Shown here one piece after another: positions 45,025 through 54,735 of a stretch of DNA of 64,000 nucleotides. Position numbers and translations under genes: made by a program. The DNA lies in assembly GCF_937123705.1 (NCBI RefSeq), contig NZ_CAKZKO010000037.1, positions 184,961-248,960 of the forward strand, written 5' to 3'. The notes beneath the pieces were generated by a model. That model did no database searches. It saw nothing but the letters and a program-made list of their open reading frames with translations, and was not told where the DNA came from. The DNA comes from an uncultured Paraglaciecola sp. Lineage in GTDB: Bacteria > Pseudomonadota > Gammaproteobacteria > Enterobacterales > Alteromonadaceae. How positions within the stretch are numbered: position 1 is the first letter of the stretch; every line of letters begins with the position of its first letter.

Positions 45025-45104
45025 TAAACAAAAAAGCAAAACACAAGACCTGACCCCATAAGTGTAAACAAAAAAGCAAAACACAAGACCTGACCCCACA
45101 AGTG
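45025..45104. repeat. Two 40-bp tandem units carrying the RAYT end sequence
   Basis: TAAACAAAAAAGCAAAACAC...GACCTGACCCCA occurs at 45025-45064 and 45065-45104, with one or two differences. Each unit holds the 22-bp sequence (45036-45057, 45076-45097; core AAGACCTGACCCC) that is identical to the left end of the transposase unit at 52194-52215. It sits between the two REP-like units, and no transposase lies here. Confidence 0.85.
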
Positions 45105-45187
45105 CTTTTATCGGAAACCCAGCGACTTTTATAAGTAAATCCCCCCAGACAACAAAGTCGCTGGGTCCCCGCATGCGCGAGGACGGC
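45104..45187. repeat. REP-like unit, copy B
   Basis: Second copy of the unit at 44914. Its arms CCCAGCGACTTT and AAAGTCGCTGGG pair perfectly over 12 bp, and it ends in the same GCATGCGCGAGGAC dyad. Copy A differs at three arm positions, so B looks younger or better preserved. Confidence 0.85.
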
Positions 45188-45373
45188 TTGCTTGGGTTAA
45201 CACTAAGTTTATAAATAGATGTGACAAGTGGTAGCCACCTATGGCAATCAAATAATCATGCTCCTTAATAGTTTCAAATTATAGATTGATTTTCTTTACG
45301 AATTACTGGGCCTCTACTATGTTTATTTTGATGTATTTACATCTACATGGAATTAACAAGAAGGGATTTACCT

Positions 45374-45676
45374 ATGAAAAAACTTATCTTTGTTTTATTA
45401 CTTACCAGTGCATTTTTCACAACCTCCGCCAGTATTGCTGCTTCCGAAACCGTAAAATCTAAGATCAGCCAAAAGCACATGTCTAAGATAAACTTAAACA
45501 ATGCTTCAGTAGATCAATTAGTAACATTACCTGGAATAGGTAAGAAAAAAGCGGCTGCGATCGTTAGCTATCGCGAAAAAAACGGGAAGTTTAAGTCCGT
45601 TGACGATTTACTAAAAGTAAAAGGTGTCGGTAAAAAAATGCTTGCTAAGTTCAAGAGTCAATTAGTAGTAAAATAG
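45374..45676 (+). CDS. ComEA-family helix-hairpin-helix DNA-binding protein
   Basis: Exported 100-residue protein from ATG 45374 (preceded by AAGGGA). Signal peptide [23 protein letters not shown]. One (HhH)2 domain: [56 protein letters not shown]. ComEA binds DNA in the periplasm during natural transformation. Short ComEA-like proteins of this kind are common in gammaproteobacteria with type IV pili, as encoded at 16-26 kb. Confidence 0.92.
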   Translation: MKKLIFVLLLTSAFFTTSASIAASETVKSKISQKHMSKINLNNASVDQLVTLPGIGKKKAAAIVSYREKNGKFKSVDDLLKVKGVGKKMLAKFKSQLVVK

Positions 45677-45693
45677 ATATTAATTATATACTT

Positions 45694-45729
45694 AGGCCGC
45701 TTATGCAGATCATAAGCGGCCTGTTTTTT
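45694..45729 (+). terminator. Intrinsic terminator after comEA-like gene
   Basis: AGGCCGCTTATG (45694-45705) pairs perfectly with CATAAGCGGCCT (45711-45722), then GTTTTTT. It lies between convergent genes and overlaps the galU stop by two bases. Confidence 0.92.
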
Positions 45730-46621
45730 AAAGTTTTAAGTTAGCCAAAAAAGACCTAAATTCATCGCCTAATTCAGGGTGGCGCAGTGCATACTCTACA
45801 CTTGCAGTCATATACCCCAACTTACTCCCACAATCATGGCTTAGGCCCTTCATGTAGTAAGCATCCACTTGTTCGGTTTTCATCAAAGTCGAAATCGCAT
45901 CTGTTAATTGCACTTCGTCCCCGGCACCTGGTGGTGTAAACTCAAGTAAATCCCAAATTTTTCCAGACAGCACATAACGCCCCACTACCGCTAAATCAGA
46001 AGGAGCATCTTCTACATCAGGTTTTTCTACCACTCCATGAATTTTACCTGATTCGCCCTGCTGCAACCTTGCCCCTTCGAGATCAACCACACCGTATTTG
46101 CTCACTTCTTGTTGTGGAACTTGCTCAACCATAATCTGGCTAACGCGACTAGTGTTAAACTTAGCGACCATATCCGCTAAATTGTCTTTTTTAAGGTTGC
46201 TGGTATATTCGTCAATAATGACATCAGGCAACACCACAGCAAATGGCGCATCGCCTACCATAGGACGAGCACAAAGCACCGCATGACCCAAGCCCTTGGC
46301 TACGCCTTGGCGTACATGCATAATTGTGACGTCTTTTGGACAAATGCTTTGGACCGCTTCCAGTAGCTGTCGTTTTACGCGTTTTTCTAAGGTAGCTTCA
46401 AGCTCAAAGCTAGTATCGAAATGGTTTTCGATACTATTTTTACTGGCATGAGTCACCAAAATAATTTCTTTTATACCTGCGGCTACACATTCAGCCACTA
46501 CATATTGAATCAGCGGTTTGTCCACCACAGGTAACATCTCTTTAGGAATTGCCTTAGTGGCGGGCAGCATTCTGGTTCCTAATCCCGCTACAGGTATCAC
46601 GGCTTTTTTCACTTGACTCAT
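45728..46621 (-). CDS. galU: UTP-glucose-1-phosphate uridylyltransferase
   Basis: A 297-residue enzyme making UDP-glucose. Typical motifs: [35 protein letters not shown], and [11 protein letters not shown], and [20 protein letters not shown]. It follows ugd by 2 bp. The product feeds Ugd (UDP-glucuronate) and GalE, encoded nearby, for surface polysaccharide synthesis. Confidence 0.97.
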   Translation of the reverse strand: MSQVKKAVIPVAGLGTRMLPATKAIPKEMLPVVDKPLIQYVVAECVAAGIKEIILVTHASKNSIENHFDTSFELEATLEKRVKRQLLEAVQSICPKDVTIMHVRQGVAKGLGHAVLCARPMVGDAPFAVVLPDVIIDEYTSNLKKDNLADMVAKFNTSRVSQIMVEQVPQQEVSKYGVVDLEGARLQQGESGKIHGVVEKPDVEDAPSDLAVVGRYVLSGKIWDLLEFTPPGAGDEVQLTDAISTLMKTEQVDAYYMKGLSHDCGSKLGYMTASVEYALRHPELGDEFRSFLANLKL

Positions 46622-46623
46622 AC

Positions 46624-47964
46624 TTAGTGTTCCCTAACCGATAATCCGCGCCCAATGGCGTAGTAAAACAAGCCGTATTCCAACATCAATTGCGGCTCAA
46701 ATAAATTGCGGCCATCAAAAATTAAAGGTGAAGAGAGTTTACTTTTAATCAATTCAAAATCTGGGGCTCTAAAGGCTTGCCACTCAGTACATATAACTAA
46801 AAAATCAGCCCCGTCTAAGGCCGACTCTTTAGTGCCTACCAAAAACAAATCTTCACGACTACCATAAATACACTGGGTCTCATCCATAGCCTGTGGATCA
46901 TAGGCCTTTACCTTAGCCCCTGCCGCCCAAAGCCTCTCCATTAATACTCGACTTGATGCTTCACGCATATCATCGGTGTTGGGTTTAAAGGACAGCCCCC
47001 ACAATGCCACCGTTTTGCCTTGAAGATTTCCTGAAAAATGCTGTGAAATATACTCAAATAATTTTTCTTTCTGATCGTAATTCACCTCTTCCACTGCGTT
47101 CAAAACGCGAGCGGTATACCCTGCTGCCGACGCACTGCGAGCGAGCGCTTGCACATCTTTAGGGAAACACGAACCACCATAACCACAGCCAGGATAGATA
47201 AATTGATAGCCAATTCGAGGGTCTGAACCTATACCACGGCGCACATTTTCAATATCCGCCCCAAAAACCTCAGCAAGGTTAGACATTTCATTCATAAAGC
47301 TAATTTTGGTGGCTAACATACAATTAGCCGCATATTTAGTGAGCTCGGCACTACGAATGTCCATCACTATGATTTTGTCGTGATTACGGTTAAAAGGTGA
47401 ATATAACTCGCGAAGTTTCTTCTCTGCTGTTGCGCTCGCAGTCCCTAAAATAATCCTATCTGGGCGCATACAATCGTTTACTGCCGCCCCTTCTTTTAAA
47501 AATTCCGGGTTAGAAACCACGTCGTAACTTATTGTTTTTCCATATTCTTCCAAAGTATCAGCTATCTTAGCTTTGACTTTATCAGCGGTACCCACAGGTA
47601 CAGTAGATTTATTAACCACAATTTTGGGAGACACCATATGCGTAGCTATGGTCTCGGCTACAGCCAACACATATTTAAGATCGGCAGAACCATCTTCATC
47701 AGGTGGTGTTCCAACAGCAATAAAAATGACATCACCGTGCTCAACGCCACGGGCAGCATCGGTGCTAAAGTCTACTCTGGCCGCTTCGTAATTAGAGGTA
47801 ACCAAAGGAGTTAAACCCGGCTCAAAAATAGGAATTTGGCCGTTTTTAAGGCCGTCAATTTTACTCTGGTCTATATCGATACATAACACATCATGGCCAA
47901 CCTCTGCCATTACAGCAGCTTGTACTAACCCCACATAGCCAATCCCAAATACCGTTACTTTCAT
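46624..47964 (-). CDS. ugd: UDP-glucose 6-dehydrogenase
   Basis: A 446-residue NAD-dependent enzyme oxidising UDP-glucose to UDP-glucuronate. N-terminal Rossmann: [26 protein letters not shown]. Catalytic Cys in [18 protein letters not shown]. Conserved [13 protein letters not shown] and [16 protein letters not shown]. Forms an operon with galU. The 390 bp upstream hold no gene. Confidence 0.97.
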   Translation of the reverse strand: MKVTVFGIGYVGLVQAAVMAEVGHDVLCIDIDQSKIDGLKNGQIPIFEPGLTPLVTSNYEAARVDFSTDAARGVEHGDVIFIAVGTPPDEDGSADLKYVLAVAETIATHMVSPKIVVNKSTVPVGTADKVKAKIADTLEEYGKTISYDVVSNPEFLKEGAAVNDCMRPDRIILGTASATAEKKLRELYSPFNRNHDKIIVMDIRSAELTKYAANCMLATKISFMNEMSNLAEVFGADIENVRRGIGSDPRIGYQFIYPGCGYGGSCFPKDVQALARSASAAGYTARVLNAVEEVNYDQKEKLFEYISQHFSGNLQGKTVALWGLSFKPNTDDMREASSRVLMERLWAAGAKVKAYDPQAMDETQCIYGSREDLFLVGTKESALDGADFLVICTEWQAFRAPDFELIKSKLSSPLIFDGRNLFEPQLMLEYGLFYYAIGRGLSVREH

Positions 47965-48353
47965 TTAAACAACATTCCTTAACCTATCTTTTAATCTCTA
48001 ATACCTTAATTTGTTACAAGATATAGGAAATGAGAGTAAAAACAAAATCTAAACGCAACAATAGCCTGACACCTATAACTTAGGTTATTGTCCATAAAAA
48101 TAAAAACTCACTGCAAACAAAGTAAATGGATTATCTGCTACTGATGCGCAGTTTTCTTGAGTTGTTGCTGCGACTCTAGTATAAACAATGCGTCCAAATG
48201 ACAGATGTAGTTAGTTATTTCTTCAACACCGTTTTAAATATCATTCTTAGACAGTGCTGAAAATTCATAATCGCACATGAAATATGCCCTTAAAAGAGTG
48301 TACTTTGCGCTTTAAATAACTAGCCGTATATTATAAAAATAAAAGGCAGATAC
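47965..48353. other. Intergenic region between ugd and the peptide transporter
   Basis: AT-rich divergent region of 389 bp. No reading frame, tRNA or stable terminator is visible. It must hold both promoters; I could not pick out convincing -35/-10 pairs. Confidence 0.5.
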
Positions 48354-49856
48354 ATGACAACTGAACCTATTCAAACAACAACAAAAGACTTTTTAGGCCA
48401 TCCAGGAGGGCTTTTAACACTATTTACCACTGAGATGTGGGAGCGCATGAGCTACTACGGCATGCGCGCTATGTTGGTGCTCTTTATGACTGCATCCATT
48501 CAAGAAGGCGGATTAGCGATAACAGTGGCTTCGGCCACGGCTATTTATGGTTTATATACGGGCTCGGTTTATTTAATGGGCTTGCCTGGTGGCTGGATGG
48601 CTGACCGATTAATTGGCGGACAAAAAGCGGTATGGTACGGCGGTATCATCATTATGTGTGGGCACATAGTGCTAGCCATTCCAGATGACACCACCTTTTT
48701 TATCGGGTTAATTTTGGTGGTGTTAGGCACAGGTCTACTTAAACCAAATATTGGCGCTATGGTTGGCCAGTTATATTCTCGTGAAGACAAAAGACGAGAT
48801 AGTGGTTACACCTTGTATTATCTAGGTATCAACTTAGGATCTTTAATTGGTTATACAGTTTGTGGATATTTACGCTTAAACGTTGGATGGCACTGGGCAT
48901 TTGGCGCGGCTGCAGTTGGCATGGGTATTGGTTTAATTACCTACAAAATGACTTTAGGTAAATTAGAAGGTGCTGGCGCAGAGCCGACCGTTAGATTGTC
49001 GCCTAAAGCCGCAAAAATCAGTTGGTCGGTGATTGGATTATTTTTATTAGCGATAGTGACTGTAGCCTATATGTTAATGAACAATATGATGGCATTTAAC
49101 GCCGTTGTTGTTGCCGAGAAATTTGCGATTATTGCCACTGTTATTTTCTTAGCTTATTTTGCGGCAGTATTTTTTATGGGAAATAATTCACCCGATGAAA
49201 AACGCCAGCTAGGTGCATTATTTTTAGTCTGTATTGCGTCAATATTTTTCTGGACAGGATTTGAACAGGCCGGTTCGTCTTTAAATTTATTTGGGCAGAA
49301 TTATACAGACAGGATCATAGGTACGTTTGAAATCCCGCCTGAATGGCTGCAATCAGCTAACTCTACTTTTATCATTATTTTGTCGCCTTTCTTCGCTGCT
49401 ATGTGGATTAACTTAGCTAAAAAAATGATTACCCCTTCTTATGGGTTAAAATGTGCCATTGGTCTAATCATCATGGCATTGGGCTTTTTAGTCATGTTCT
49501 TTGCTGCTCAAGTGGCGGCATCTGGATTAAAAGTCGCCCCTTATTGGCTTATTGCCACTTACTTTTTACATACAGTAGGTGAGCTGTGCTTAAGCCCTGT
49601 GGCCTTGTCTGCGGTTAGTAAATTATCGCCAAAACGTTTTGCGGGGCAAATGATGGGTGTGTTTGTACTCACTTACTCAATTGGTAACGTGGTGGCGGGA
49701 TTATTGGCAGGTAACTTTGATCCTAATAAAGTTGAAGATATGCCTAATCTTTATTTGCAAATCAGCTTATTTACTATTGCAATTGGTATAGTTATTTTCC
49801 TATTAACCTTTAAAACTAAGAAGTGGGAGAAACTAGCAGAGCAACCAAGCAGCTAG
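48354..49856 (+). CDS. POT-family proton-dependent oligopeptide transporter
   Basis: A 500-residue MFS-type transporter of the PTR2/POT family. The ExxERxxYY-type motif is TTEMWERMSYYGMRAMLVLF; the second signature is the FYLGINLGSL-like YTLYYLGINLGSLIGY. About 14 membrane helices are seen. It takes up di- and tripeptides with protons. It stands alone with its own terminator. Confidence 0.95.
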   Translation: MTTEPIQTTTKDFLGHPGGLLTLFTTEMWERMSYYGMRAMLVLFMTASIQEGGLAITVASATAIYGLYTGSVYLMGLPGGWMADRLIGGQKAVWYGGIIIMCGHIVLAIPDDTTFFIGLILVVLGTGLLKPNIGAMVGQLYSREDKRRDSGYTLYYLGINLGSLIGYTVCGYLRLNVGWHWAFGAAAVGMGIGLITYKMTLGKLEGAGAEPTVRLSPKAAKISWSVIGLFLLAIVTVAYMLMNNMMAFNAVVVAEKFAIIATVIFLAYFAAVFFMGNNSPDEKRQLGALFLVCIASIFFWTGFEQAGSSLNLFGQNYTDRIIGTFEIPPEWLQSANSTFIIILSPFFAAMWINLAKKMITPSYGLKCAIGLIIMALGFLVMFFAAQVAASGLKVAPYWLIATYFLHTVGELCLSPVALSAVSKLSPKRFAGQMMGVFVLTYSIGNVVAGLLAGNFDPNKVEDMPNLYLQISLFTIAIGIVIFLLTFKTKKWEKLAEQPSS

Positions 49857-49879
49857 TTTTAGTAAACCTTAAAGAAAGT

Positions 49880-49913
49880 GCCCAACTGAGTTTTTGACTG
49901 AGTTGGGCTTTTA
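49880..49913 (+). terminator. Intrinsic terminator after the peptide transporter gene
   Basis: GCCCAACT (49880-49887) and AGTTGGGC (49901-49908) enclose a T-rich loop; TTTT follows. It lies about 25 bp after the stop. Confidence 0.8.
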
Positions 49914-49937
49914 TCATTATAGGCAGATCATCTTGAT

Positions 49938-50243
49938 ATGAAGTTGTACTTTTCGACCAAACAGATCCCACAACTACAGCATTTATCCTTAACCGAAAGA
50001 CTCGCCGCTATACATATTGCTCAAGGCAAATTAATTGGCCCAGAAAAATTATTATTGAATGTACTAAAAATGTTGCTGGTGATCCCCGTATTTATTCTTA
50101 TTATTCAAGTAGCAACAAATTGGATGGCAATAGTTTGGGCGTTATTAATTACTTTGCTTTATCCTGTGCTAATCAAACCAGTACAATACGGGTTATGTGC
50201 TAAATATATACCTCAACCCAATCCTCATCCTGAAGGAGAATAA
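49938..50243 (+). CDS. Small membrane protein upstream of galE
   Basis: A 101-residue protein with a polar N-terminal 40 residues ([27 protein letters not shown]) and two membrane helices ([40 protein letters not shown]). The ending [10 protein letters not shown] is hydrophilic. It lies 2 bp before galE and is probably cotranscribed. I do not recognise a function. Confidence 0.75.
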   Translation: MKLYFSTKQIPQLQHLSLTERLAAIHIAQGKLIGPEKLLLNVLKMLLVIPVFILIIQVATNWMAIVWALLITLLYPVLIKPVQYGLCAKYIPQPNPHPEGE

Positions 50244-50245
50244 TT

Positions 50246-51259
50246 ATGCAAACCATTTTAGTCACAGGCGGGGCTGGATACATAGGTAGCCATACGGTTT
50301 TACAACTTTTAGAAGCGGGTAATCAGGTCATAGTGCTAGATAACTTGTGTAATTCTTCTCAGGAATCTTTAGATAGGGTTGAAGAACTCACCGGCAAAAA
50401 GACTATTTTTGTACAAGGTGATATTCGCGACCATACCATTTTAGAGTTACTTTTTTCGAAGCATAAAATAAATGCCGTTATTCACTTTGCCGGATTAAAA
50501 GCGGTAGGCGAGTCGGTAGAAAAACCCCTTAACTATTACAATAACAACGTATACGGTACCTTAACCTTATGCGAAGCGATGAAAAAATTTGGTGTGAAAA
50601 ATTTGGTGTTTAGCTCATCGGCCACCGTTTATGGCGATCCTGTTGAACTGCCTTTGCGTGAGGATATGCCAACCGGCCAACCCACCAACCCTTATGGTAT
50701 GTCAAAATTGATGGTGGAGTTGGTACTTAGTGACTTATACCAATCAGACAATGACTGGAACATTGCGCTGCTCAGATATTTTAACCCTGCGGGCGCACAT
50801 CCGTCGGGTCGTATAGGTGAAGATCCTAACGGCATTCCTAATAACCTAATGCCCTTTATTACCCAAGTAGCTACTGGCAAACGCGAGCAATTATCGATTT
50901 TTGGCAATGATTATGATACTGCAGATGGTACAGGCGTAAGAGATTACATTCACGTTGAAGATTTAGCCGCAGGCCACTTAAAAGCCCTAGATAAACTCTT
51001 TACTTCCCCAGGAATAGTTACCTACAACCTAGGCACAGGCCAGGGATACAGCGTGCTAGATATGGTTAAAGAATTTGAAAAGCAAAGCGGCAAAGCCATA
51101 CCCTACCAATTTGTTCCTCGCAGAGGTGGCGATGTGGCAGCTTGTTATGCCGACCCCAAAACTGCCAGCCAAGAACTAGATTGGACAGCCACCAGAGGCC
51201 TACCCGAAATGTGCAGAGACGCCTGGAACTGGCAATCCAACAACCCAGAAGGGTATTAG
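50246..51259 (+). CDS. galE: UDP-glucose 4-epimerase
   Basis: A 337-residue short-chain dehydrogenase-type epimerase. NAD-binding [18 protein letters not shown], catalytic YGMSK (Tyr-x-x-x-Lys), and [11 protein letters not shown] are visible, with [13 protein letters not shown]. It interconverts UDP-glucose and UDP-galactose. The stop is followed within 35 bp by the right end of a transposase unit. Confidence 0.97.
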   Translation: MQTILVTGGAGYIGSHTVLQLLEAGNQVIVLDNLCNSSQESLDRVEELTGKKTIFVQGDIRDHTILELLFSKHKINAVIHFAGLKAVGESVEKPLNYYNNNVYGTLTLCEAMKKFGVKNLVFSSSATVYGDPVELPLREDMPTGQPTNPYGMSKLMVELVLSDLYQSDNDWNIALLRYFNPAGAHPSGRIGEDPNGIPNNLMPFITQVATGKREQLSIFGNDYDTADGTGVRDYIHVEDLAAGHLKALDKLFTSPGIVTYNLGTGQGYSVLDMVKEFEKQSGKAIPYQFVPRRGGDVAACYADPKTASQELDWTATRGLPEMCRDAWNWQSNNPEGY

Positions 51260-51293
51260 CTTCAATCCAAAATTTGCGAGCTAAAGCATGGAT

Positions 51294-52216
51294 GGGGTCA
51301 GGTCTTGCCTTTTGCCACAATACGGCTCACTCTTGAGTAATGCAGTCCAAAATGCGTGCCTATTTCTTTCAAAGTATAACCACCCGATTTGTATGCCATC
51401 ATTATTGCTTCATCACGGGATACGTCAAATTGAGCTTGATATTGCTGCAAAGTTAACGGAGTACTCCGGCGCTGTTTCAAGGGTATTTCTTTTAAATCAC
51501 CTATTCGCGCACTTTGTAGTGGTTGATACTTCTCGATAAAAGCATCATCACCTAAAAATACTTGATGCTGCAGTTTATTCCAAATAGTTGCCTTGCCACC
51601 TTTTGCAACAAAATGAGTGTATTGATTAATTGCTTGTTTTCTGTCTTCAGAAAATAATTTCAATAAAAAATCTGTCGCTAACCAAGGAGGCGACGCTTGA
51701 CTTCCAATAGTGCAATGCCAGCTACTCCATTGCCACTCATGTGGAAAATTAACCAAGTTTGCGCGAACAGGATTAAGTACAATATATCGACACAACTCAA
51801 GTAGGAAAGCGTTTTTATCAACCAATATCGCCTTGTAACGCCCTTGAAACAAGTGACCTACTCGCTGGTGTTTTCGATTCATCGATTGGGTAAACACACC
51901 ATTGAGTTGCCGCATGCCTTTACATAAATTGGCATCTGGCGTTTCAACTAATAAGTGGTAGTGATTAGTCATCAAACAATATGCATGAATAATCCAATTA
52001 AATTGTTCACACGCATCATTTAATATCTTCAAAAACAACTTGAAATCAGTGTCTTGAAAGTAAATTTTCTTTTTATCGTTACCTCGAGATGTAACGTGAT
52101 AAAGCGCGCCAGCAAACTCCAAGCGTAACGGGCGACTCATATTGCTCTCCGACTAATGTATTTTATATAAACTTAGTCAACTAGCAAAAATAAGCAAAAC
52201 ACAAGACCTGACCCCC
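51294..52216 (-). mobile_element. REP-associated transposase unit with terminal inverted repeats
   Basis: The unit is bounded by GGGGTCAGGTCTTGCCTTTTGC (right, from 51294, read on plus) and the inverted GCAAAACACAAGACCTGACC followed by CCCC (left, 52194-52216). Over the compared 22 bp only two positions differ. It holds a single gene, the RAYT transposase. No target duplication is obvious. Two further copies of the left end occur at 45036 and 45076. Confidence 0.78.
51298..52140 (-). CDS. REP-associated tyrosine transposase (RAYT, Y1_Tnp family)
   Basis: A 280-residue single-strand-specific HUH transposase related to IS200/IS605. N-terminus MSRPLRLEFAGALYHVTSRGN is typical. The HUH motif is MTNHYHLLVET, and the later Tyr lies in LFQGRYKAILVDKNAFLLELCRYIVLNPVRA. 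A C-terminal helix-turn-helix (AIMMAYKSGGYTLKEIGTHFGLHYSRVSRIV) is an added DNA-binding domain. RAYTs are domesticated or semi-mobile proteins that spread REP hairpins. The stop codon lies inside the right terminal repeat. Confidence 0.93.
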   Translation of the reverse strand: MSRPLRLEFAGALYHVTSRGNDKKKIYFQDTDFKLFLKILNDACEQFNWIIHAYCLMTNHYHLLVETPDANLCKGMRQLNGVFTQSMNRKHQRVGHLFQGRYKAILVDKNAFLLELCRYIVLNPVRANLVNFPHEWQWSSWHCTIGSQASPPWLATDFLLKLFSEDRKQAINQYTHFVAKGGKATIWNKLQHQVFLGDDAFIEKYQPLQSARIGDLKEIPLKQRRSTPLTLQQYQAQFDVSRDEAIMMAYKSGGYTLKEIGTHFGLHYSRVSRIVAKGKT

Positions 52217-52244
52217 AAGGGTTTGTCGATCTCAAATAAGAGGG

Positions 52245-53009
52245 TTATAAGTCTTCTAAAAATGCGTCTATATCGTCTTCAAGGGCTTCTTCTTCTGCGG
52301 ATTGTTTAATGACTCCGTCTTGTACTTTAAATTTGAGGTTTTGGAAGTAGGCACTTTTTACAAAGGCATAAGGGTCCGCTGAGGAATTTAAGGTTTGTTC
52401 TTGTTGAATTAACGCTGCTCGGCCTTCTAATGCATTTATACCCATGCGTAAAGCACCTAAATAGAAATTGAGGCCATCAATTGGAGAGTAGGATGAATCG
52501 ACAAAATCACCAGCAGAGCTGCGGATATCGCTAGGCCCCATTGCAGGTATCATTAGGTAGGGGCCGGTGCCCACGCCCCACTTGCCTAGTACTTCTCCAA
52601 AACTTTCTTTTTCAAGTTCTAAGCCAATTTCAGTGGCCACATCAAACACCCCCAACAAACCTACAGTGGAGTTAAGCATAAAACGCCCTAAGCTGATAAA
52701 AGTGCCCTCTAATTTGCCTTGTAATAGATTATTTAGGCTGTTGGAGGGTTCTTCTAAATTCTCAGCCATATTGAGCAACCCAGTACGGGCGACTTGCGGC
52801 ATATAATCCACATAGACTACGGCTGTGGGTCTGAGTATGTATTTGTCTAGAACCTCATAGTTGAAATCCCATAGTGTTCTATTTAGGGATTCCAGTGGAT
52901 CTTTTGAATCTTCATATTGCTGCGCTTGCTCGGTTGTTGCTTGTTGAGACGCGCAGCCGCCTAGTAGTAATAAACTTACTGCTAGGACTAGAAGGTGTAT
53001 TCTCTTCAT
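52245..53009 (-). CDS. mlaA: MlaA (VacJ) outer-membrane lipoprotein of lipid transport
   Basis: A 254-residue lipoprotein with lipobox LLGGC (MKRIHLLVLAVSLLLLGGCASQQ). DPLESLNRTLWDFNYEVLDKYILRPTAVVYVDYMP and FGEVLGKWGVGTGPYLMIPAMGPSDIRSSAGDFVD are MlaA signatures. It extracts phospholipids from the outer leaflet of the outer membrane. Unusually, it starts inside the end of ccmI (4-bp overlap), so it is read with the ccm operon. Confidence 0.95.
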   Translation of the reverse strand: MKRIHLLVLAVSLLLLGGCASQQATTEQAQQYEDSKDPLESLNRTLWDFNYEVLDKYILRPTAVVYVDYMPQVARTGLLNMAENLEEPSNSLNNLLQGKLEGTFISLGRFMLNSTVGLLGVFDVATEIGLELEKESFGEVLGKWGVGTGPYLMIPAMGPSDIRSSAGDFVDSSYSPIDGLNFYLGALRMGINALEGRAALIQQEQTLNSSADPYAFVKSAYFQNLKFKVQDGVIKQSAEEEALEDDIDAFLEDL

Positions 53010-54262
53010 TGCACTTCTCTATCTATCATAATGGTTGTTTGTGTTGTTTCATTTGGCTTTAGATTCACCACAGTTTCTCCTTGAAATTCACCCGGTGACT
53101 GAGCAACATCGCCATCCACCGAGACTCTAGCCACTAACTTAGCTTGCTGCAATTGCGATAATGTATAATTGGGCATCATGGCATTGTTGTTCGATAGCTC
53201 AACCACAATAGGAAAGGTGGCCAATGGCATTTTTACCACAGCCGCGGGCATTCTTACTTTTCCTGTGGTTTCTTGGGCAAATACAAACAAAAAGGCACCT
53301 TTAGGCAATTGTGTTTGTAGATCCTGCTTGATATTTACGGTTACCGTTACACTTGTGGCGCTTGGCACTTGAGGTGATTGTGCTGCTACTTGCCCTAGCT
53401 CTAGTTGCAATTGCAAAATCCTTTGATTGACCGCCCCATAGTTGGGATCAGTTTGGGGAATAAAGGCTAGCAGTCTTTGCCAGTTTTCAAGGGCTAATTG
53501 TTTATCGCCTAGTTCTGTAGCCACTATTGCCAATACACCCATAGCATTGGTATTGTCGGGCTCTAAGCTAAGAATATGTAACAACACACGTTTTGCCTGC
53601 AACACTTGTTGTTCTTGCCCTGTCATCAACAAAGCTTGGGCATAGCTAGATAAGGTGCCAATATTATTAGGATCGTATTGCAGTGATTTTTCAAAGGCTT
53701 GAATAGCACTATCCACCCTATTGATAGCCCCCGACACGCGGCCTAATAACATCCAACCCGTGGCATCTTGTGGTGTGTCTCGTAGTTTGGTTCGTAGACC
53801 TAAGGCGAAATGTTGTAAGTCTTGCAGGTTAAGGCTTTCATCCCCTTTGAGCATACGCTGCCCCAGACTACTGGTTTGCTGCTGTGCCTGTTGCCATTGC
53901 TCAATAGCTTGAATTTGATTGGCTTGGAAATATACCGCACCACCCACTAACACACTTAATATAGCGCCAATGAAAATGGCGATACTCGCCTTGGGATCTT
54001 GGGTTGTAAGCCTATTGGGGCTTTTTACTTCATCTAGCAATGCAATTTTTAATTCATTTTCAGATTGCTGTCTATCTGCATCACTCAATAAGGCTTGCTG
54101 CTGCTCGTCTTGTAGTTCATCTAGGCGTTGTTTAATTAAGCTCTTATTGGTTAAGGTGTTAAGGTTAACCGACTGGTCTGTGCTCTTTTTTAACCATGGA
54201 AAAACCACAAAAAGAACAAAGATCACTGCAAACAGCGCCGAACATAGATAAAACATAGTCAT
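53006..54262 (-). CDS. ccmI: Cytochrome c maturation protein CcmI
   Basis: A 418-residue apocytochrome chaperone with two N-terminal membrane helices (MFYLCSALFAVIFVLFVVFPWL; ASIAIFIGAILSVLVGGAVYF) flanking a coiled segment, then TPR repeats (TGWMLLGRVSGAINRVDSAIQAFEKSLQYDPNN) and a C-terminal CcmI domain. It presents apocytochrome to the CcmFH haem lyase. Overlaps ccmH by 4 bp. Confidence 0.94.
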   Translation of the reverse strand: MTMFYLCSALFAVIFVLFVVFPWLKKSTDQSVNLNTLTNKSLIKQRLDELQDEQQQALLSDADRQQSENELKIALLDEVKSPNRLTTQDPKASIAIFIGAILSVLVGGAVYFQANQIQAIEQWQQAQQQTSSLGQRMLKGDESLNLQDLQHFALGLRTKLRDTPQDATGWMLLGRVSGAINRVDSAIQAFEKSLQYDPNNIGTLSSYAQALLMTGQEQQVLQAKRVLLHILSLEPDNTNAMGVLAIVATELGDKQLALENWQRLLAFIPQTDPNYGAVNQRILQLQLELGQVAAQSPQVPSATSVTVTVNIKQDLQTQLPKGAFLFVFAQETTGKVRMPAAVVKMPLATFPIVVELSNNNAMMPNYTLSQLQQAKLVARVSVDGDVAQSPGEFQGETVVNLKPNETTQTTIMIDREVQ

Positions 54263-54735
54263 TCATCACGCTCCAACATTTGCTGCGCTTTAGCAAGTTG
54301 CGCTTTGTCTATCTCAGTTACTTGGCGTTTACGCGACATCACTAGTAACACTAAAGCAACAAAAATAAACAACGCAGGTAATAACCACAACCAAATCGTC
54401 ATTGAGTTTACCGGTGGTTGATAATACACAAAGTCACCATATCTTTGTTTCATAAAATCAATCACCTGTTGTTTATCATAATCTTTTTTAAGTAAGTCAT
54501 AGACTTTACGTTTTAAATCTACCGCTATCATGGCATCCGAATCGGCGATATTTTGATTTTGGCATTTAGGGCAGCGCAACTCTTTGGTGAGTTCAATAAA
54601 CAAAGCGTTTTTTGCGGGCTCATCAAAGTGAAATTTGTCTTCTGTTGCTAAGGCTAGTGTGCAAATGCAGGTTAAAATAACTAAAACAAATCGGTAGATT
54701 ATTCCGGTCATAGTGCTTGTCATAGTTTTCGTCAC
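54259..54735 (-). CDS. ccmH: Cytochrome c maturation thioreductase CcmH
   Basis: A 158-residue membrane-anchored protein. The redox motif is LRCPKCQNQNIADSDA (C-x-x-C), followed by the three-helix bundle and one membrane helix (IWLWLLPALFIFVALVLLVM). It reduces the apocytochrome CXXCH cysteines. A signal-like N-terminus precedes. Start ATG 54735 overlaps ccmG; ATG 54708 (MTGIIYRF) is an alternative. Confidence 0.95.
   Translation of the reverse strand: MTKTMTSTMTGIIYRFVLVILTCICTLALATEDKFHFDEPAKNALFIELTKELRCPKCQNQNIADSDAMIAVDLKRKVYDLLKKDYDKQQVIDFMKQRYGDFVYYQPPVNSMTIWLWLLPALFIFVALVLLVMSRKRQVTEIDKAQLAKAQQMLERDE

Noticed and set aside
44802..45101. Minus-strand 99-residue frame with GNDRGVA repeats
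   Set aside because: It is a translation of the tandem and REP repeats; no conserved domain or ribosome site.
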